A stretch of 64,000 nucleotides of DNA. Origin: Clostridium mobile (GTDB lineage Bacteria > Bacillota > Clostridia > Clostridiales > Clostridiaceae). The position numbers were made by a program, and so were the translations under genes. The notes beneath the pieces were generated by a model. The model saw only the letters and a program-made list of their open reading frames with translations. It was not told where the DNA came from and ran no database searches. Below are positions 41,810 to 52,209 of the stretch, piece by piece; the first letter of the stretch is position 1; every line of letters starts with the position of its first letter. The DNA is taken from contig NZ_JAHLQF010000003.1 in NCBI RefSeq assembly GCF_018918285.1, positions 310,001 through 374,000 on the forward strand. The letters are read 5' to 3'.

Positions 41810-43297
41810 ATGATAACTTTTGAAACTCAGTTAAAAAAATTAAAATATTTAGTATTAAAAGAAGTAGCCAAAATGACATTAGAACACAGATTAAATAAAG
41901 AAGAACTAGAGAGAATGCCTTTTGAAATAATAAATAAAGACAAAGCTGAATATAGATGTTGTGTATATAAAGAAAGAGCAATAGTTTACGAGAGAGCAAA
42001 ACTTGCAATGGGTTGTTTACCTAATGGACAAATTGCCGAAGAACTTGTGAATGTTGAAGATGAGGATCAAATTGTATATATAATTGACCCCGCTTGTGAT
42101 AAATGTCCTATAAATAGGTTTGTAGTGACAGAAGCATGTAGAGGATGTATACAACATAGGTGTGTTGAGGTTTGTCCAGCAGGAGCTATAACTAGAGCGG
42201 CAGGAAGAGCATATATCAATCATGAAACTTGTAAAGAATGCGGCTTGTGTAAAGAAGTTTGTCCATATAACGCAGTAGCTGAAGTAATGAGACCTTGCAG
42301 AAGGGTATGCCCTACAGGAGCTTTAAAAAGGAATGTAGATGACAATAAGGCAGAAATAAACAAGGAAGAATGTATTAATTGTGGTGCTTGTATGTCTGCA
42401 TGTCCATTTGGAGCTATATCAGACAAAAGCTTCATTGTAGATGTTACTCGCGCTCTTATGGATAATAAAAAAATATATGCAATTGTTGCTCCAGCCATTG
42501 CAGGACAGTTTGGGCCAGAAGTAAAAGTAGAACAGATAAAAGAAGCTTTCAAGAAAATAGGATTTAAAGATATGATAGAGGTTGCTTGTGGAGCAGATGC
42601 AGTATCTGTTCATGAAGGCAATGAATTAATTGAAAGACTTAAAAATGGAGACAAATTTATGACTAATTCCTGTTGCCCTGGTTTCTTTAACTATATAGAA
42701 AAAAAATTCCCGGATTTAGTAGATAAAATATCAGGAACAGTATCCCCTATGGTAGCTACAGGAAGAATGATTAAGAAAATGGACGAAGATGCTGTAGTTG
42801 TTTTTATAGGACCTTGTACAGCTAAGAAAAATGAGGTTAAGAGAGCTAGTATAAAAGATGCTGTAGATTATGTTATGACTTTTGAAGAGATTGTAGCCCT
42901 TATGGGAGCTTATGACACATGGCCATCAGAGTGTGAAGGAATAGAAGTAAATGACGGATCAGTTTTTGGAAGAGGATTTGCACAAGGTGGAGGAGTGACT
43001 TCAGCTATACAAAATTATGTAAAAGGCTTAGGAACTGATTTAGAACTAAAACCAGTTAGAGCCAGTGGAGCAGATGAAGTAAAGAGAACTATGATTATGG
43101 CTAAGGTTGGAAGACTATCTGGTAACTTTATCGAAGGAATGATGTGTGAAGGTGGATGTATAGGTGGTCCAGCAACTATGGCACCAATGGTGAAAGTTAA
43201 ATCTCAATTAGCTAAGTTCAGTAAGGAATCTGATAAAAAGGATGTAGTTGCAAACAATATGTTAGAAAAATTTGAAGGTGTAAATTTAGAAAGATAA
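41810..43297 (+). CDS. [FeFe] hydrogenase, group B-like monomeric type
   Basis: 495 residues. Multiple cysteine clusters for [4Fe-4S] centres come first (CDKCPINRF, CRGCIQHRCVEVCP, CKECGLCKEVCP, CINCGACMSACP). The H-cluster domain has P1 TNSCCPGFF, P2 GPCTAKK and P3 MMCEGGCIGGP. All four H-cluster Cys are present. P2 with Gly before PC (instead of Met) and P3 CEGGC point to group B rather than the classical HydA1 group. It probably oxidises ferredoxin and makes H2. ATG 41810 has AGGAGGAG upstream; the longer frame from 41768 overlaps the candidate operator. Confidence 0.88.
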   Translation: MITFETQLKKLKYLVLKEVAKMTLEHRLNKEELERMPFEIINKDKAEYRCCVYKERAIVYERAKLAMGCLPNGQIAEELVNVEDEDQIVYIIDPACDKCPINRFVVTEACRGCIQHRCVEVCPAGAITRAAGRAYINHETCKECGLCKEVCPYNAVAEVMRPCRRVCPTGALKRNVDDNKAEINKEECINCGACMSACPFGAISDKSFIVDVTRALMDNKKIYAIVAPAIAGQFGPEVKVEQIKEAFKKIGFKDMIEVACGADAVSVHEGNELIERLKNGDKFMTNSCCPGFFNYIEKKFPDLVDKISGTVSPMVATGRMIKKMDEDAVVVFIGPCTAKKNEVKRASIKDAVDYVMTFEEIVALMGAYDTWPSECEGIEVNDGSVFGRGFAQGGGVTSAIQNYVKGLGTDLELKPVRASGADEVKRTMIMAKVGRLSGNFIEGMMCEGGCIGGPATMAPMVKVKSQLAKFSKESDKKDVVANNMLEKFEGVNLER

Positions 43298-43306
43298 TTA
43301 AATTAT

Positions 43307-43353
43307 AAAAAGCAAAGCTTTCAGCCCTATGAGTTGAAGACTTTGCTTTTTAT
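43307..43353 (+). terminator. Terminator of hydrogenase gene
   Basis: AAAAAGCAAAG at 43307-43317 pairs with CTTTGCTTTTT at 43341-43351, with an inner TTCA/TGAA pairing. Confidence 0.85.
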
Positions 43354-43505
43354 ATTATAGATTTCATCATTTTTATAATGTACAACGGTAGAAATATAAT
43401 ATTAATGTAGAATTAAGGAATTTTTATGTTCTTTTGAGTTACAATATTTAATATATAGTAAAATAACAGTTGGAAAAATAAATTTGTGATTAAGGATGTA
43501 TAAAA

Positions 43506-44207
43506 ATGGGGAAATTTGATATAAGAGATTATAAATCAGAAATAGTATTGGGAATTTTATTATTATTATTTGCTTGGATTGGGTATGAATATTATTACCA
43601 ATATCGCTATTTGGTTAAAAATCCAAGGGAATTAAAAGAAATTATAATGTCTTATGGCAAGTATGGAATTTTAGTATTTATTTTGATGCAAATCATTCAG
43701 GTAATAGTTTTTTTTATACCAGGGGAAATAGTTCAAATTGCAGGAGGATACATTTATGGTACAATTTACGGAAGCTTAATATCTTTAGTAGGAATATGTT
43801 TGGGAGGATTAATTTCTTATAGTATAGCAAGGGTATATGGCAAACCTTTTGTTTATAAGATAATATCAAAAAAACAGGTTAAACATTTCCACAAGATATT
43901 GAGTTTAGGTAGCATAAACTATATAGTATTTCTGCTTTATTTAATACCAGGCATACCTAAAGATGCCTTAGGGTACATATGTGGTATTTCTAGTATTAGC
44001 TTTAAAAATTTTGCATTATATTCTACATTAGCAAGGATACCAGGCATTATTGTATCAGCTTATTTTGGGGCTAATATTGGGGAGAGAAATACTACTATAT
44101 TAATTTTAATAGCTATATCTATGAGCGCATTATTTATAATAGGGGTTTTAAAAGGTGAGAAGATAATAAAAGATATATTAAAAAAAGATGAGAACCAGAT
44201 AATTTAA
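43506..44207 (+). CDS. TVP38/TMEM64 (VTT/DedA superfamily) membrane protein
   Basis: 233 residues with about five membrane segments. The VTT-domain core is visible: FIPGEIVQIAGGYIYGTIYGSLISLVG, the loop ISYSIARVYGKPF, and YLIPGIPKDALGYICG with the conserved GIPKD. Family members are proposed lipid scramblases or transporters. It overlaps the convergent minus-strand gene by four bases. There is no strong SD before ATG 43506. Confidence 0.88.
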   Translation: MGKFDIRDYKSEIVLGILLLLFAWIGYEYYYQYRYLVKNPRELKEIIMSYGKYGILVFILMQIIQVIVFFIPGEIVQIAGGYIYGTIYGSLISLVGICLGGLISYSIARVYGKPFVYKIISKKQVKHFHKILSLGSINYIVFLLYLIPGIPKDALGYICGISSISFKNFALYSTLARIPGIIVSAYFGANIGERNTTILILIAISMSALFIIGVLKGEKIIKDILKKDENQII

Positions 44208-44830
44208 ATCTGGTTCTTTCTGTATAGTAAATGGCTAATAAAACTAAATATTATTATAAAGATATTTATTAAAATGCCACAATGCATGAAGAAATCTTGA
44301 GGGAGCATATTTATAACAGGATCTTTAACGGGATCAAATATCCAATAATCATTGCTAAAAAATAGTTTATGAAATATAACAAAAACCTTATCAAAATTTA
44401 TTAAAAATGTAATAAGTAAAATTATAGGTATGCTTATTAGAACTATGCTTGTATATTTAAAAGCCGTATAAACTTTGTTCTTTTTACAATAATATAAAGC
44501 TATAATTGAGATTATGCTGCTAATAAAAAATAAGTAATCTAATTTTACGAATATATTTTTAACCTCTTCAAAATGTACGGCACCTTCTTGAGATGAAGGG
44601 AGGTTTGGTATTTTAAAATCTTCTTTATTGTGAGAGTTAATATATTTTATTAAATAATTATAATCTTCCTTAATATTTTCTATGGAAAAGCCAGAATTCT
44701 CTACTATATTTAAATGTTTAATATCAAAATAATAAAGGGATTTAAAATTAACAGTAAGTTTTATAGAGGAAGTTATAAAGAATAATGAAATAAATATGGT
44801 AAAAAACACATCTATAAATTTTTTCTTCAT
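44204..44830 (-). CDS. TIGR01906/DUF1461 family integral membrane protein
   Basis: 208 residues. An N-terminal membrane helix precedes an outside domain containing AVHFEEVKNIF. Two central helices are followed by VFVIFHKLFFSNDYWIFDPVKDPVINMLPQDFF and a last helix. The HFxEV and FHxLFFxND.W.FDP patterns are those of the TIGR01906 family. The function is unknown. It is tail-to-tail with the VTT gene. Confidence 0.82.
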   Translation of the reverse strand: MKKKFIDVFFTIFISLFFITSSIKLTVNFKSLYYFDIKHLNIVENSGFSIENIKEDYNYLIKYINSHNKEDFKIPNLPSSQEGAVHFEEVKNIFVKLDYLFFISSIISIIALYYCKKNKVYTAFKYTSIVLISIPIILLITFLINFDKVFVIFHKLFFSNDYWIFDPVKDPVINMLPQDFFMHCGILINIFIIIFSFISHLLYRKNQI

Positions 44831-45047
44831 GATAATCTCCTTTGTTTTCGCTGGGTATTTATTATCTTAAGTTATAAAAATATATCTATTTTTAATTATA
44901 ATGCTTTATAATATATTGTAAATATGAAGTTTTAAGATACTTTAAAGGGAAGATGAGAAAAAAATAGGAATAGGGTAAAAAACAAAGATATGTATGAATA
45001 TTTTGCCATAATCGTGATATAATACAAAATAGCTTCGATTATTAAAG

Positions 45048-45076
45048 TTGATATTATAAATGGTATTATTTATTAT
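45048..45076 (+). promoter_or_regulatory. Sigma-A promoter of groESL
   Basis: TTGATA at 45048-45053 and TATTAT at 45071-45076 are spaced by 17 bases, just before the CIRCE element. The rest of the 44831-45047 gap is AT-rich with no gene seen. Confidence 0.65.
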
Positions 45077-45086
45077 TATAATTGTA

Positions 45087-45113
45087 TTAGCACTCATAGT
45101 TGGTGAGTGCTAA
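45087..45113. promoter_or_regulatory. CIRCE operator (HrcA binding site)
   Basis: TTAGCACTC-N9-GAGTGCTAA is the perfect CIRCE inverted repeat. It lies downstream of the -10 box in the groESL leader. HrcA bound there represses groESL until heat shock. Confidence 0.98.
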
Positions 45114-45168
45114 CAAAGAAAGTTTTAAATTTCATTATTATATATAAAAACATTAAGGAGGGGTTTAA

Positions 45169-45453
<285 letters not shown>

Positions 45454-45486
45454 TTCCTAATTAATAGTATTAAGGAGGTTGTGTAA

Positions 45487-47116
<1,630 letters not shown>

Positions 47117-47118
<2 letters not shown>

Positions 47119-47241
47119 AAAATGCCTTGCATTTTTAGTTAAAAGTTAAGAGTTAAAAAATTAAGAATAAAGGAAGGAATTTCAGATTCACTGAAATTCC
47201 TTTCATTTTTCACTCTTTACTAAAAAATGCAGAGCATTTTA
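47117..47241. repeat. Imperfect 120-base palindromic element between groEL and ttcA-like gene
   Basis: The outer arms contain AAAATGC-NN-TGCATTTTTAGT on the left and its near reverse complement on the right (ACTAAAAAATGCAGAGCATTTT). The centre is a perfect GGAATTTCAG-ATTCA-CTGAAATTCC hairpin at 47176-47200. Internal ATTAAG/AGTTAA repeats flank it. The overall structure resembles a MITE-like palindrome that also acts as a terminator for both convergent genes. Confidence 0.65.
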
Positions 47242-47976
47242 TTTTTGTTTCCATATATTTTTAAAATCTACATTTGTTAATGATGTTAATAACTTTTTTT
47301 GGGCATCTGGATAACTTTCTTCTAATTTTATAAGAAGATTTTTCATTTCTTCCCTAGTAGTCTTTTTATCCACAGGGCATAAGCTTTTAATTACAGGAAG
47401 ATTATTTTCCCTTACAAATTTTTCTATAAAATCTTCTCTTATATAGATTAAAGGTCTAATTATATTTATTTCTCTATCTTCAAAATGTATATTTGGGTGA
47501 AAAGTTCCTAATTTACCTACCTTTAAAACATTCATAAATAGGGTTTCTATAACATCGTCACTATTATGACCTAGTGCTAATTTATTTATTTTATTAGCTC
47601 CAGCAACTCTAATCAAAGCACCTTTCCTTAAAGTTGAACATAAGGAACAGGGATTTTTTTCTTTTCTATCATTAAAAACTACTTCTGCAATATTGGTTTT
47701 TTCTATAATCAATGGTATATGATTTTCCTCGCAAAAGGACTGCAATGGAGAAAAATCCATGCCTAAGTCCATGTCTATATTTATTCCTATTATGGAGAAG
47801 TCTTTAATGGCAGTAAGCTGAATAAGTTTTAGTACGAAAAGTAAAAATATACTATCTTTACCTCCAGAGAGACCTACACCAACCCTATCACCAGATTCTA
47901 TCATATTATAAGTAGCTATGGCTTCTCTTACATTTCTAAGAAACATCCTATTAAATTTTCTTTCGAAATTTATCAT
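47239..47976 (-). CDS. TtcA-like tRNA 2-thiolation enzyme (PP-loop)
   Basis: 245 residues. The PP-loop is VGLSGGKDSIFLL (about residues 33-45). CSLCSTLRKGAL gives two Cys and VIKSLCPVD a third, matching the three ligands of the TtcA [4Fe-4S] cluster. LALGHNSDDVIETLFMN is a further family motif. It probably thiolates C32 of tRNA or is a close relative. It is a single gene, with its stop inside the palindromic element. Confidence 0.85.
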   Translation of the reverse strand: MINFERKFNRMFLRNVREAIATYNMIESGDRVGVGLSGGKDSIFLLFVLKLIQLTAIKDFSIIGINIDMDLGMDFSPLQSFCEENHIPLIIEKTNIAEVVFNDRKEKNPCSLCSTLRKGALIRVAGANKINKLALGHNSDDVIETLFMNVLKVGKLGTFHPNIHFEDREINIIRPLIYIREDFIEKFVRENNLPVIKSLCPVDKKTTREEMKNLLIKLEESYPDAQKKLLTSLTNVDFKNIWKQK

Positions 47977-48122
47977 ATTTAATGCCCCCTAATTGTATTA
48001 TTAGTTATGTAGAATATTATTAAATATATTACAAATTTATTAGTTTGTCTATATGTCTATATTTCTATATTGTACAAGTTGGAAAAAACTGATAGAATTG
48101 TAATTGAATAATATTAATTATT

Positions 48123-48196
48123 TAGGGGAACTTTGAAGTACACATCTAAATTGGGCATCTATGGTGTGTATGGAGTTAGTGATGCAACCCACCCTA
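48123..48196 (+). promoter_or_regulatory. Class II cyclic-di-GMP riboswitch aptamer
   Basis: The core AAATTGGGCATC...GAGTTAGTGATGCAACCCACC matches the conserved c-di-GMP-II aptamer. P1 is TAGGG (48123-48127) with CCCTA (48192-48196). P2 is GCATC with GATGC. The expected pseudoknot forms between TACACATC (48139-48146) and GGTGTGTA (48163-48170). It is followed by a terminator that shares the P1 3' strand. It controls the pilin operon. Confidence 0.92.
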
Positions 48197-48230
48197 TATT
48201 CATACTTGTATGAATATAGGGTGTTTTATT
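48191..48230 (+). terminator. Expression-platform terminator of c-di-GMP-II riboswitch
   Basis: ACCCTATATTCATAC (48191-48205) pairs perfectly with GTATGAATATAGGGT (48208-48222), followed by GTTTTATTTTA. Its 5' arm includes the CCCTA strand of aptamer P1, so ligand binding should disrupt the terminator and turn the operon on. Confidence 0.88.
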
Positions 48231-48266
48231 TTACTCATTAAATATGTAAAAAAATGAAGGGATGGG

Positions 48267-48764
48267 ATGAAGATGAAAAAAGTAAAGAAAGCTTTTACTC
48301 TAGTAGAACTTTTAGTAGTAATTGCAATTATAGCCATTCTAGCAGCAATTATTGCACCAAATGCATTCAAAGCAATTGAAAAAAGTAAAGTGGCAACAGC
48401 AGAGTCAGACTATAGAGCAATAAAAACGGCTACATTGAATTTTTATAGTGATACAGGAAGGTGGGTTCCTACAACCGATGGAACAAATAAGGACTCGGGA
48501 CTTGTTACAGATATAACGACTACTTATCCAGGATGGAATGGACCTTACTTAGAAAAGTGGCCAACTAAAAATCCATGGGGTGGAACTTATACAATAGTAA
48601 ATTCACCATCAGATACAGTCTCTTTATCAATAAGTAATGTTCCTAAAAATGCAGCAGAGAGAATAGATTTAGACTTAGACGGAGTAAAGAATCCAGGTGA
48701 GGGAACTGTAGAATATTCAACAAGCGGTGGAACCTATACTGTAACAATAAAAATTTCACAATAA
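48267..48764 (+). CDS. Type IV major-type pilin 1
   Basis: 165 residues. The class III signal is KKVKKA-FTLVELLVVIAIIAIL with Glu at +5; the residue before cleavage is Ala, where Gly is usual. The hydrophobic N-terminal helix is followed by a globular head with NGPYLEKWPTKNPWGGTY, a GspG-like motif. It is the first gene behind the c-di-GMP-II riboswitch. The ATG at 48267 or 48273 could be used; GAAGGGATGGG precedes both. Confidence 0.92.
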   Translation: MKMKKVKKAFTLVELLVVIAIIAILAAIIAPNAFKAIEKSKVATAESDYRAIKTATLNFYSDTGRWVPTTDGTNKDSGLVTDITTTYPGWNGPYLEKWPTKNPWGGTYTIVNSPSDTVSLSISNVPKNAAERIDLDLDGVKNPGEGTVEYSTSGGTYTVTIKISQ

Positions 48765-48779
48765 GGGACGAACTTAATT

Positions 48780-49283
48780 ATGAAAAAGATTAAAAGAGGC
48801 TTTACATTAGTAGAGTTGTTGGTGGTAATTGCTATAATAGCTATACTTGCAGCTATTATAGCTCCCAATGCATTTAAAGCTATAGAAAAAAGTAAAGTGG
48901 CTACAGTAGAGTCTGATTATAGAGCTATAAAAACGGCCACTTTCAACTATTATACGGATACAGGTAAGTGGCCATCTATGTATGATGCAACCCTAGAGGG
49001 ATTGTTTATTACAGGAAAAGATAAGAATAATAACGAATTAGATAATTGGGATGGGCCATATTTAGAAAAATTGCCAAGCAAAAATCCATGGGGTGGAGAT
49101 TATAAAATAAATGCAGTTGAAGATATTGTAGAACTAGAATTTAATAAAGTTCCATTAAAGGTAGCAGAGAAAATAGATTTAGATTTAGATGGAGTAGGGG
49201 AGAATCATAGAGGGGCTGTTATTTATGGACTGGATGGCGATACTTGTACAGTAAGAATTAGAATTACTCACAGGGTTACCTAA
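48780..49283 (+). CDS. Type IV major-type pilin 2
   Basis: 167 residues. KKIKRG-FTLVELLVVIAIIAIL has the normal Gly before cleavage and Glu at +5. The N-terminal about 60 residues are nearly identical to pilin 1, but the DNA differs at many synonymous sites. The head has DGPYLEKLPSKNPWGGDY. It is 15 bases after pilin 1, so probably the second building block or a minor variant of the fibre. Confidence 0.92.
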   Translation: MKKIKRGFTLVELLVVIAIIAILAAIIAPNAFKAIEKSKVATVESDYRAIKTATFNYYTDTGKWPSMYDATLEGLFITGKDKNNNELDNWDGPYLEKLPSKNPWGGDYKINAVEDIVELEFNKVPLKVAEKIDLDLDGVGENHRGAVIYGLDGDTCTVRIRITHRVT

Positions 49284-49295
49284 TAAAAGGATGGG

Positions 49296-49931
49296 ATGAA
49301 GATGAAAAAAGTAAAGAAAGCTTTTACTTTAGTAGAACTTTTGGTAGTAATTGCAATCATAGCAATTTTAGCAGCTATAGTTGTTCCAAAGGCATTCACT
49401 GCTATAGAGAAGTCGAAGGTAAGTAGAACATTAAGTGATATGAAAGCTTTTAAAACTGCAGTTCTTCAGTTTTATGCAGATGTAGGCTTTTTCCCAGGAG
49501 ATGTAGGGGAAGGGACAGACCCTGGACTGGGATGTGGAAAGGACGATCTATCTAACATTCAGTATAAAGTAGAGTCTTTAAGAGCTATGGGATTTGCAAA
49601 TCAAGCTGAGTTTTTAAAGAAAGTAGATGATGAATGGCAAGGACCTTATTTGGATGTTCCATTAAGTAAAAAAACTGCATGGGGTGGGGTTTACGATTAT
49701 GAATGCTGGCCTCCAACATCTGATAATACAAATAATAATTCTAATGGAATTGAGGCAGGAATATATATAACCATCCATGGGGTTACTGAAAAAGGTGCAG
49801 AACAATTAGTAAAGCAAAGTCCTTTTGAAGTTGGTAAGGGCAAGGGCAAATATAGTGATGGTATACAAGATGACGATGTATCACCAGATAAAAAGAAGGT
49901 TACATTAAAAATAGCAGACTGGCCTTATTAA
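49296..49931 (+). CDS. Type IV pilin 3
   Basis: 211 residues. KKVKKA-FTLVELLVVIAIIAIL again has Ala before cleavage. The head is larger than in pilins 1 and 2 and contains two Cys, QGPYLDVPLSKKTAWGGVYDY and a Asn/Asp-rich C-terminal region. The leader and first codons are identical in DNA to pilin 1 for 40 bases, which points to recent duplication or gene conversion. Confidence 0.9.
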   Translation: MKMKKVKKAFTLVELLVVIAIIAILAAIVVPKAFTAIEKSKVSRTLSDMKAFKTAVLQFYADVGFFPGDVGEGTDPGLGCGKDDLSNIQYKVESLRAMGFANQAEFLKKVDDEWQGPYLDVPLSKKTAWGGVYDYECWPPTSDNTNNNSNGIEAGIYITIHGVTEKGAEQLVKQSPFEVGKGKGKYSDGIQDDDVSPDKKKVTLKIADWPY

Positions 49932-50040
49932 TTAAAGAATTTAATACATGTGGGTTTTATATGATTCATAATAATTATATGGGATAAGAGATAGAAGATA
50001 GTGAATCTATCATTACAAAATGAAATAAAGGGCTGGTAAA

Positions 50041-50496
50041 ATGATTAAAATAGAAAAATATAAGAGTGGATTTACTTTAGTGGAGGTCATTATAGCCATG
50101 GTATTAATAATTGGTACTGTGGCTATTTTTTCAACTGTAGCATATTCTTCTTTAAAGGCAGGTAATAGTAATAAACAAGGATTAGAGGGGACTATTATAG
50201 CACAAAATTACTTAGAACTTATTAAAGCTAAAAAGGAGAATGGAGAAATTAAAAATTTAGAAACATTAGAAGAATATATTAGGAGTTTAAGTTTTAATAT
50301 GGGAGAATGTGGATATTACAAAGAAGATATTAAAGACGGTATAAAGTATGGTGTACACATAAAATTCACTTTAAAAGAAGATAGTGAAGTAGGTAAATTA
50401 GTAGATATATTAGTGGAAGTTAAACCTCAAGATAGTAATAGCATAAAATTGGGGACGAAGATATACATCCCTAATATAGAGAATAAGGAACTATAA
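50041..50496 (+). CDS. Type IV minor pilin (PilV/GspI-like)
   Basis: 151 residues. KYKSG-FTLVEVIIAMVLIIGT is a class III signal with Gly and Glu in place. The rest is a short, mostly beta head without Cys pairs. It is the first of three minor pilins that would form the initiating tip complex. It lies 109 bases after pilin 3 with no terminator seen, so probably the same transcript. Confidence 0.82.
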   Translation: MIKIEKYKSGFTLVEVIIAMVLIIGTVAIFSTVAYSSLKAGNSNKQGLEGTIIAQNYLELIKAKKENGEIKNLETLEEYIRSLSFNMGECGYYKEDIKDGIKYGVHIKFTLKEDSEVGKLVDILVEVKPQDSNSIKLGTKIYIPNIENKEL

Positions 50497-50511
50497 GGAG
50501 GGGAGAGGAAA

Positions 50512-50928
50512 GTGAAGCATACTAGAAAATATAAAAAAGCATATGCTCTCCCCATTGCAATAATTACAGGGATAGTACTTGTAAGCTTAAGTGCAGCCCT
50601 TTTAATGTCTATCAATAACGAAATTATTATAAATAAGAGAAGCAAGGAAAAAATTATAGTAAAAAAACTAGCTGAAGCAGGAATAGAGGAGGGGTTATAC
50701 ACCTATAATAGTAAATTATTTAGGGAGGAAGAGATACAAAATTTTAATGGAGAAGGATCCATAGAAGGGATAGGAAAGTATATATATTCTTATCAAACAA
50801 TAGATGAAGAAAATAAAATAGGGAATATTATTTCCCAGGCTATTATTAATGGACAAAGCAAATACACCATATTACTAGACTTTAATCTAGAAAATGGGGA
50901 AATAATCAACTGGCAAGAAAAAAATTAA
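50512..50928 (+). CDS. Type IV minor pilin (PilX/GspK-like)
   Basis: 138 residues with GTG start after GGGGAGAGGA. The N terminus, RKYKKA-YALPIAIITGIVLVSLSAALL, is a prepilin-like helix. It lacks Glu at +5, as is usual for the GspK/PilX tip subunit. The AGIEEGLY segment is seen in PilX-type proteins. It lies between two other minor pilin genes. Confidence 0.78.
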   Translation: MKHTRKYKKAYALPIAIITGIVLVSLSAALLMSINNEIIINKRSKEKIIVKKLAEAGIEEGLYTYNSKLFREEEIQNFNGEGSIEGIGKYIYSYQTIDEENKIGNIISQAIINGQSKYTILLDFNLENGEIINWQEKN

Positions 50929-50949
50929 AGGTGTTTTTGGAGGAATGCT

Positions 50950-52191
50950 ATGGAAGATAGTAAGAAGCTTAAAAAAGGCTTTACTTTAGTGGAGCTCATA
51001 ATAGCTATAGGCATATTTTCTTTTATTGTAGTCACAGCTTACTCAATTATGAATTCCTCTTCTATCTTTATTAATAAGCAAATTAACAATGTAAACAAAC
51101 AAAATGATATAAGGGTTGCAATAGAATGGATTACTAAGGATTTACAGAGCAGTGATAGTCTTACATGTAATGAAACAGGAGAGGTTTTGTATTCTGTAAA
51201 AAATAATGGAAAAGAAGTTAAGTATATTAAAGAATATCAAGGAGTAATTAGAGAAGAAAATGTATATAAGATTATTAGAGAGGATAATAAGGATAAATTT
51301 ATTTTAATTGAGAATATTCCTGTTGAAGGGTTTTTAATAGATAAATTAGATAACTTTTTTAGTGTAAAAATATGTATAAAAGATAAATTTAACAAAGATA
51401 GAGAAGAACAGTTTCATATTAGTACTAAGAAGAATGTGTTTGTAGTGAATAAGCCTGAAGATGGAAATGGTGGAGATTGGGGAAATTGCGTCATAGTGTC
51501 TAAATACTTAGATGTTTCAGGTGGTGCTATAATAGAGGCTCCTGATTCTACTATAATTGTTAGGGATGATAAAGATAGCATTATGAAATTAAATGGTGGT
51601 ATAAATATTTTTGCGGCAAAAATATATATAAGCCATAGTTTGGATTTGGATGGTAGTGCAAAAATAGGAAATGCTGATAACTCTAGTTCTATTTATATTG
51701 ATGGGGATATTAATTTAAATGGAAATGCCTATATCTATAAAAGTTTATATTACACAGGAAAATTGGATGTTAAACATTGGATCGATGTAGAGGGAAAAAA
51801 GGTTGATAAAATTAATTTTCCTAATGTATCAGTACCTTCATTAGAGTTAGATAAATGGTATATAGAGAGGGGATTTAAATATATAAAAAAAGGTTCTAGT
51901 ATCCATGACTTAGCTAGTGATGGAATGAAAATTTTGTTTGAAGATAGCTATAGATTCCCCTCATGGAGTACCTATTCCAATGTGAATGTTGTAAGTAAAG
52001 AGGATATAACATTGAGTGGTAATGTTAATATAGATGGAATATTATTCGCCCCTAATGGTAGGGTTAATATTGCTGCGGGCTCATCTTTTACTGGTATTAT
52101 AATTGCAAAGGACGTAGAAATATCTGGAGGTGCCCAAGTTAAATTTCAGCAGTTTAATATAAAGGATTTACCCTTTAAATTAAAAACATAA
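50950..52191 (+). CDS. Type IV minor pilin (PilW-like) with large C-terminal repeat domain
   Basis: 413 residues. The prepilin N terminus is LKKG-FTLVELIIAIGIFSFIV, followed by a PilW/GspJ-like part to about residue 160. The C-terminal about 240 residues hold short repeated beta turns such as LDVSGGAIIEAP, LDLDGSAKIGNA, INLNGNAYI, ITLSGNVNIDG and VEISGGAQVKF. That pattern suggests a beta-helix, like bactofilin-type domains. Ordinary PilW is about half this length. The extra domain would sit at the pilus tip and could be an adhesin. Confidence 0.8.
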   Translation: MEDSKKLKKGFTLVELIIAIGIFSFIVVTAYSIMNSSSIFINKQINNVNKQNDIRVAIEWITKDLQSSDSLTCNETGEVLYSVKNNGKEVKYIKEYQGVIREENVYKIIREDNKDKFILIENIPVEGFLIDKLDNFFSVKICIKDKFNKDREEQFHISTKKNVFVVNKPEDGNGGDWGNCVIVSKYLDVSGGAIIEAPDSTIIVRDDKDSIMKLNGGINIFAAKIYISHSLDLDGSAKIGNADNSSSIYIDGDINLNGNAYIYKSLYYTGKLDVKHWIDVEGKKVDKINFPNVSVPSLELDKWYIERGFKYIKKGSSIHDLASDGMKILFEDSYRFPSWSTYSNVNVVSKEDITLSGNVNIDGILFAPNGRVNIAAGSSFTGIIIAKDVEISGGAQVKFQQFNIKDLPFKLKT

Positions 52192-52209
52192 AATATAAGG
52201 AGAAAATCA

